Below are positions 61,101-64,000 of a stretch of 64,000 bases of DNA, one piece after another (positions within the stretch are counted from its first letter, which is position 1; each line of letters starts with the position of its first letter). The notes beneath the pieces are model-generated. The model ran no database searches. It saw only the letters and a list, made by a program, of their open reading frames with translations, and was not told where the DNA came from. A program made the position numbers and the translations under genes. Origin of the DNA: Cyclonatronum proteinivorum (lineage in GTDB: Bacteria > Bacteroidota > Rhodothermia > Balneolales > Cyclonatronaceae); the NCBI RefSeq assembly GCF_003353065.1, contig NZ_CP027806.1, forward strand, positions 3,368,501-3,432,500, written 5' to 3'.

Positions 61101-61828
61101 TCAAGCTGACCGTTACGGGCCCGCGAAATAAGCTCATAGTACGCGTGCAAAAACTCGCGGAAGCTCATTTTGTCTACTTTCTTGATGTTGGCTACTACAA
61201 GATTTCGGGAGCCGCCTTTTCCGGGGAGGTCGATGGCAATTCCGAGATTGACATCATTAGGATACACCTTCACCGGACGTCCTTTTTCGTCCGTGTCGTA
61301 GTAGGCATTCATGGAAGGCACTTCTTTGAGGGCGCGAATGACGGCCCAGCCGATGAAGTGTGTAAAAGTCGCCTTGGGTTCACCGCGCTCAACGAGATGC
61401 TTGTTGATGATATTCCGGTCTTCGAAAAGCATTTTTACCGGTATCACGCGCAGCGAGGTTGCCGTAGGCAGCTCAAGGCTCTGATCCATGTTTTCGGCAA
61501 TCTTGGCTGAAGCACCGCGCAGGGGTTCTGTTTTTACATCCTCATGCTTTGCGGCTGTTTGATCAGCTTTCTTTTCCGTTTTTTTCGGCTTTTCGGGAGC
61601 CGCTTTGGGTGCAGCCGGAGTTGCCGTCGCGGCACCGTTGGTAGCGGCTTGTTTTGTGGCAGGCTGTGGCGGTGTTGCGGCTACGACACCGGTATCCATC
61701 TTGTGAATGTTCTCATTAAAATAATTGCGCCAGTACTCAGGAACCGAATCCGGGCTTTCCTGATATTGTTTTAATAATTCTTCAACAAGAGCTGCATTCG
61801 GGCCAAATAGTTCTTCAAGTGACTTCAA
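58148..61828 (-). CDS. kgd: Fused 2-oxoglutarate dehydrogenase E2-E1 (multifunctional 2-oxoglutarate metabolism enzyme)
   Basis: This 1226-aa chain combines the succinyltransferase (E2) and thiamine-dependent decarboxylase (E1) parts of the TCA-cycle 2-oxoglutarate dehydrogenase, as in actinobacterial Kgd/OdhA. The N-terminal E1 tail (LEELFGPNAALVEELLKQYQ) is followed by an Ala/Lys linker (about 50-105), an E2 catalytic core (about 110-340) with TYDHRIIQGAESGNF (His313), and E1 with HGDAAFAGQGVVAETL and IINNQIGFTT. I see no lipoyl domain, so it must use one from another protein. The start is TTG at 61828, since no in-frame ATG fits the domain start. It is alone on the minus strand with a terminator just after it. 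Confidence 0.94.
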   Translation of the reverse strand: MKSLEELFGPNAALVEELLKQYQESPDSVPEYWRNYFNENIHKMDTGVVAATPPQPATKQAATNGAATATPAAPKAAPEKPKKTEKKADQTAAKHEDVKTEPLRGASAKIAENMDQSLELPTATSLRVIPVKMLFEDRNIINKHLVERGEPKATFTHFIGWAVIRALKEVPSMNAYYDTDEKGRPVKVYPNDVNLGIAIDLPGKGGSRNLVVANIKKVDKMSFREFLHAYYELISRARNGQLDVPDFQGTTISITNPGTIGTVSSLPRLMKGQGTIVATGAMDYPAEFQSMSEELLNHLGISKVMTMTSTYDHRIIQGAESGNFLAKVHSLLTGNEDFYDSIFADLDIPYDPIPFGRDNYSGLIGGNADNLAATKKAVSVLNLINMYRTHGHVLANINPLKHGPGHHPELDYEYHGLTMWDMDREFYCGGLGGLEKAPLRDIVSLLRDTYCGKIGAEYTHILNLSERNWLTDTMESTLNVPALDKDDKRLILKKLNQASAFEEFLHKKYIGHKRFSLEGAESVIPTINHMLERAGGYGVEEVVFGMAHRGRLNVLVNIMGKSYKQIFSEFEGNIDPDSAQGSGDVKYHLGTRSVFTTAEGKEIKLELMPNPSHLESVNPVVEGAVRAKQDLISENNEDSGSKVIPLLIHGDAAFAGQGVVAETLTMSQLKGYKTGGTIHLIINNQIGFTTLPGDGRSTRYASDLAKMILAPIFHVNGDDPEACVHAMNLALDYRQRFGKDVVIDLICYRKHGHNEGDEPAFTQPGLYREIKDHSQVREIYTKELLRKKELKQEEVDEIFKEFDDILEEAFTGAKSLPSYEIGEKDTLRKHSSQSERHEETDTSVDTETLVDIAYKVNKVPADFDANPKLLRILAKRSEIVEKNQKKIDWGYGEALAFGSLLVQGVPIRLAGQDSERGTFSHRHAVLHGTETSQKFTPLNHLDEDQAKFQVYNSLLSEFAALGYEFGYSASRPESLVLWEAQFGDFVNGAQIIIDQYISSSETKWRQTSSLMMLLPHGYEGQGPEHSSARMERFLQLCAEDNMRVCNCTTPAQLFHLIRRQALSAAKKPTVLFTPKSLLRHPLAVSNTEELANGRFNYVLGDTEVNAADVRKVVFCSGKVYYDLYNKRKETEANDVALVRIEQYYPFPDSDVRAQIEAYPNVKEIVWCQEEPRNMGAWTYIRSRFEYDLKDDFQIKYAGRFPSASPAAGTMKLHTAEQEKLVAEALS

Positions 61829-62361
61829 GGCAGTAGTAGAGTTGTGTGAGTAAGGGAGGGTTAATAATAGCGGATACAGCGTTTCACACAGATGATGCGC
61901 ACCCCATTGGTAAGTGAGGATACACCTGAGAAATTTTCATCCCCCGCAACGAGGTTTCATTTATTTCCGAATCTGTGTAAATACATTGAAAGTAAACAAA
62001 GAAAGCTGCGCCCCTAAACGGTCACGACCAAACAGGATTCAAGTGTTTGAATAAAAGAAAAAACCATTACCGCTGAAAGCGCTTTTAATGCTAACTCATC
62101 AGCCTAAAATAATTAATCTGCCGCTTAAATACGACTATTTAAAAATAGATACCTCTCTTTGATTTAGTATTTTTAAGTACTCATTTTCAGGCTTGCCTGT
62201 TTGACCAAAAAGGGCGGCACTGCACCGGATTGAATCAAGGTGACTGTGCCTGACCCGGTTCAAAACACCAAGCCTTTTTATATTTTCTTTCTTCTAAGGC
62301 CGCAACAACCTTTTCGGAATTCATTCAAAATCAAAAACATCATCATTCATCATTTCATCAC
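61829..62361. other. AT-rich divergent intergenic region between kgd and pepF
   Basis: About 530 bp hold the promoters for both divergent genes. The centre is strongly AT-rich (around 62100-62200). I see no tRNA, strong hairpin or repeat, and cannot place a promoter with confidence. Confidence 0.5.
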
Positions 62362-64000
62362 ATGAGTAAAGCACACGGAGCTGAATCAATTCACTGGGAC
62401 CTGTCTGATCTTTATGAAGGTCCGAATGACCCATCTTTAATCCGCGATATGGACGGCATTATAGCCCGGGCCGACTCATTTGCAAGTCAGTGGAAAGGCC
62501 GGATTGCAAGCCTCAGCCCGGCCGAATTCCGGGAAGCCCTCCAAGCCTACGAAGGGCTCATGGATCTGGGAAGCAAAATAGGCTCGTATGCCTACCTTAA
62601 CTGGAGCACAAATACCGAAGATGCGGCCCTGGGCAAGCTGTTGCAACAAAGTAGCGAGCTGGGCTCTGAGCTCAATCAAAAACTTGTTTTCTTTGATCTT
62701 GAGTGGCTTGCATTAGAGGAGACTGAAGCCCGCAAACATATTGATGCGCCTGAACTTGCTTTTTACCGGCACTACCTGATCAGCTCCCGTAAATACAAGC
62801 CGCACATGCTTTCAGAGGCGGAAGAAAAAATCCTTTCGGCTAAATCCGTGACCGGTGCACGGTCATGGGTGCGCTTTTTTGATGAAACCCTCGGCGCGGC
62901 ACGCTTCACATTTGAAGGCGAACCCCTGACCGAACAACAGGTGCTGAGCAAAATGCATGCGCCCGAGCGTGAGACCCGGCAAAAAGCTGCCGCCTCCCTG
63001 ACCGCAGGCTTTAGGGAACTGAGCCGTCCGCTGACCTTTATTTTTAACACGCTCCTGGCCGACAAAAGCACCAACGACAAACTGCGCGGCTACCCGAGCT
63101 GGGTTACATCCCGCAATCTTTCCAACGAAATTAAAGATGAAACCGTCGATGCCCTGGTTGAGGCCGTTACCGAAGCCTATCCCCTGGTGCAGCGCTACTA
63201 CAGGCTGAAAACGAAGCTCCTCGGTCTCGACGAGATGCGCGATTACGACCGCTACGCCCCGCTGGCGCAGAACGAAACGGTCGTGAGCTGGCAGGAAGCG
63301 CGGAAAATGGTGCTCGACGCCTACAGCGGCTTTCACCCCAAAATGGGCGAAGTGGCCGGCTACTTCTTTGAGCACAACTGGATTGATGCCGCCATCAGAC
63401 CCGGAAAACGGGGCGGCGCATACTCGGCTTCAACCGCAGCAAGCGTACACCCCTATGTTTTCATGAATTACGACGGACGCGTGCGCGATGTGCAGACCCT
63501 CGCGCATGAGCTTGGGCACGGCGTACATCAGTACCTATCCCGCGAACGCGGACCGCTGCAGGCTGGCACACCGCTCACAACTGCGGAAACGGCTTCCGTC
63601 TTCGGGGAAATGCTCGTTTTCCGCGATCTCATGGGTACGCTTACCGATCCGAAAGAACGTCTCGCCCTGTTGTGCAGCAAAATTGATGACAGCATTGCAA
63701 CCGTGTTCCGACAGATTTCCATGAACCGTTTTGAAAACGCCATTCACACCGCAAGGCGCGAAAAAGGGGAGCTGACGACACAGCAATTCAGCGAGCTATG
63801 GATGGAAACACAAACCGCCCTGTATGGCGACTCGGTGAAACTCAGTGACGATTACGGCATTTGGTGGTCTTATATTCCGCACTTTCTGCACTCCCCCGGA
63901 TATGTGTACGCCTATGCTTTTGGCGAGCTGCTTGTGCTTTCGCTTTACGAGCAATACCGCACACAGCCGCAAGGCTTTGCTGACCGTTACCTCGAACTGC
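62362..64000 (+). CDS. pepF: Oligoendopeptidase F (peptidase family M3B), 3' end beyond window
   Basis: PepF is a zinc metallopeptidase that cleaves short peptides in the cytosol and helps recycle imported or cellular oligopeptides. The frame opens with ATG at 62362 (MSKAHGAESIHWDLSDLYEG) and is open to the right edge, giving 546 codons. The N-terminal helical region fits the family. The zinc motif HELGH is at residues 382-386, followed about 25 residues later by the second-ligand segment TAETASVFGEM. SPGYVYAYAFGELLVLSLY near the end is the conserved substrate-binding helix region. The last ~50 residues of a typical ~600-aa PepF are missing. Confidence 0.94.
   Translation, partial: MSKAHGAESIHWDLSDLYEGPNDPSLIRDMDGIIARADSFASQWKGRIASLSPAEFREALQAYEGLMDLGSKIGSYAYLNWSTNTEDAALGKLLQQSSELGSELNQKLVFFDLEWLALEETEARKHIDAPELAFYRHYLISSRKYKPHMLSEAEEKILSAKSVTGARSWVRFFDETLGAARFTFEGEPLTEQQVLSKMHAPERETRQKAAASLTAGFRELSRPLTFIFNTLLADKSTNDKLRGYPSWVTSRNLSNEIKDETVDALVEAVTEAYPLVQRYYRLKTKLLGLDEMRDYDRYAPLAQNETVVSWQEARKMVLDAYSGFHPKMGEVAGYFFEHNWIDAAIRPGKRGGAYSASTAASVHPYVFMNYDGRVRDVQTLAHELGHGVHQYLSRERGPLQAGTPLTTAETASVFGEMLVFRDLMGTLTDPKERLALLCSKIDDSIATVFRQISMNRFENAIHTARREKGELTTQQFSELWMETQTALYGDSVKLSDDYGIWWSYIPHFLHSPGYVYAYAFGELLVLSLYEQYRTQPQGFADRYLEL

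Noticed and set aside
1-64000. Searched by eye for tRNA, rRNA, CRISPR repeats and complete insertion sequences
   Set aside because: None found. The only mobile-type signals are the attC-like sites and the dispersed repeats.

Overview
The window looks like chromosome from a member of the Balneolia/Rhodothermota (Bacteroidota-related) lineage. Three things point there. Secreted proteins end in type IX-style sorting domains of the 'QNYPNPFN ... LGQRV ... SGVYLYRL' kind. There is a SusC/SusD pair controlled by an ECF sigma factor and FecR. A 2-oxoglutarate dehydrogenase carries its E2 and E1 domains in one chain. Shine-Dalgarno sequences are mostly absent, and several starts are TTG or GTG. The taxonomic placement is inference. 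No rRNA, tRNA, CRISPR array, prophage or intact insertion sequence was seen.

Layout, left to right. (1) 1-11.0 kb, minus strand: a lipoprotein alpha-2-macroglobulin that has lost its thioester, an acidic protein of unknown function, penicillin-binding protein 1C, and a bifunctional (p)ppGpp synthetase/hydrolase cut by the left edge. (2) 11.2-15.7 kb: a mixed block with an FMN reductase, a tandem RpoA-CTD-like protein, an AEC transporter, a divergent flotillin-like membrane protein, a small Smr protein and a tryptophan 2,3-dioxygenase-family enzyme. (3) 15.8-21.9 kb, plus strand: recA-recX, an AI-2E-family permease, LD-carboxypeptidase, purN and purH, tightly packed with overlapping stops and starts. 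(4) 22.2-27.7 kb: the cell-shape operon mreBCD-mrdA-rodA, convergent with rnhB. (5) 28.6-37.2 kb: a VWA protein, two large secreted sorting-domain proteins (LTD-CotH, and cupredoxin plus four CHRD domains) and a small cysteine-rich unknown. (6) 37.4-40.8 kb: a fixABCX-type electron-transfer-flavoprotein operon. (7) 41.1-41.85 kb: a YefM-YoeB toxin-antitoxin pair between two attC-like sites, which looks like an integron cassette without a nearby integrase. (8) 42-47 kb, minus: a DinB-like protein and sbcCD. (9) 47.2-56.0 kb, minus: an ECF sigma/FecR/SusC/SusD/lipoprotein locus followed by a secreted lipoprotein serine protease, which together suggest peptide acquisition. (10) 56.9-64 kb: a CAP-domain protein fused to a glutaredoxin-like domain, the fused 2-oxoglutarate dehydrogenase, and an oligoendopeptidase F cut by the right edge.

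The most unusual observations are the attC-bounded toxin-antitoxin cassette, a three-copy dispersed intergenic repeat (near 41.0, 47.1 and 56.6 kb), the thioester-less macroglobulin next to an ACP-like acidic protein and pbpC, the duplicated alpha-CTD-like protein, and the CAP-redoxin fusion.
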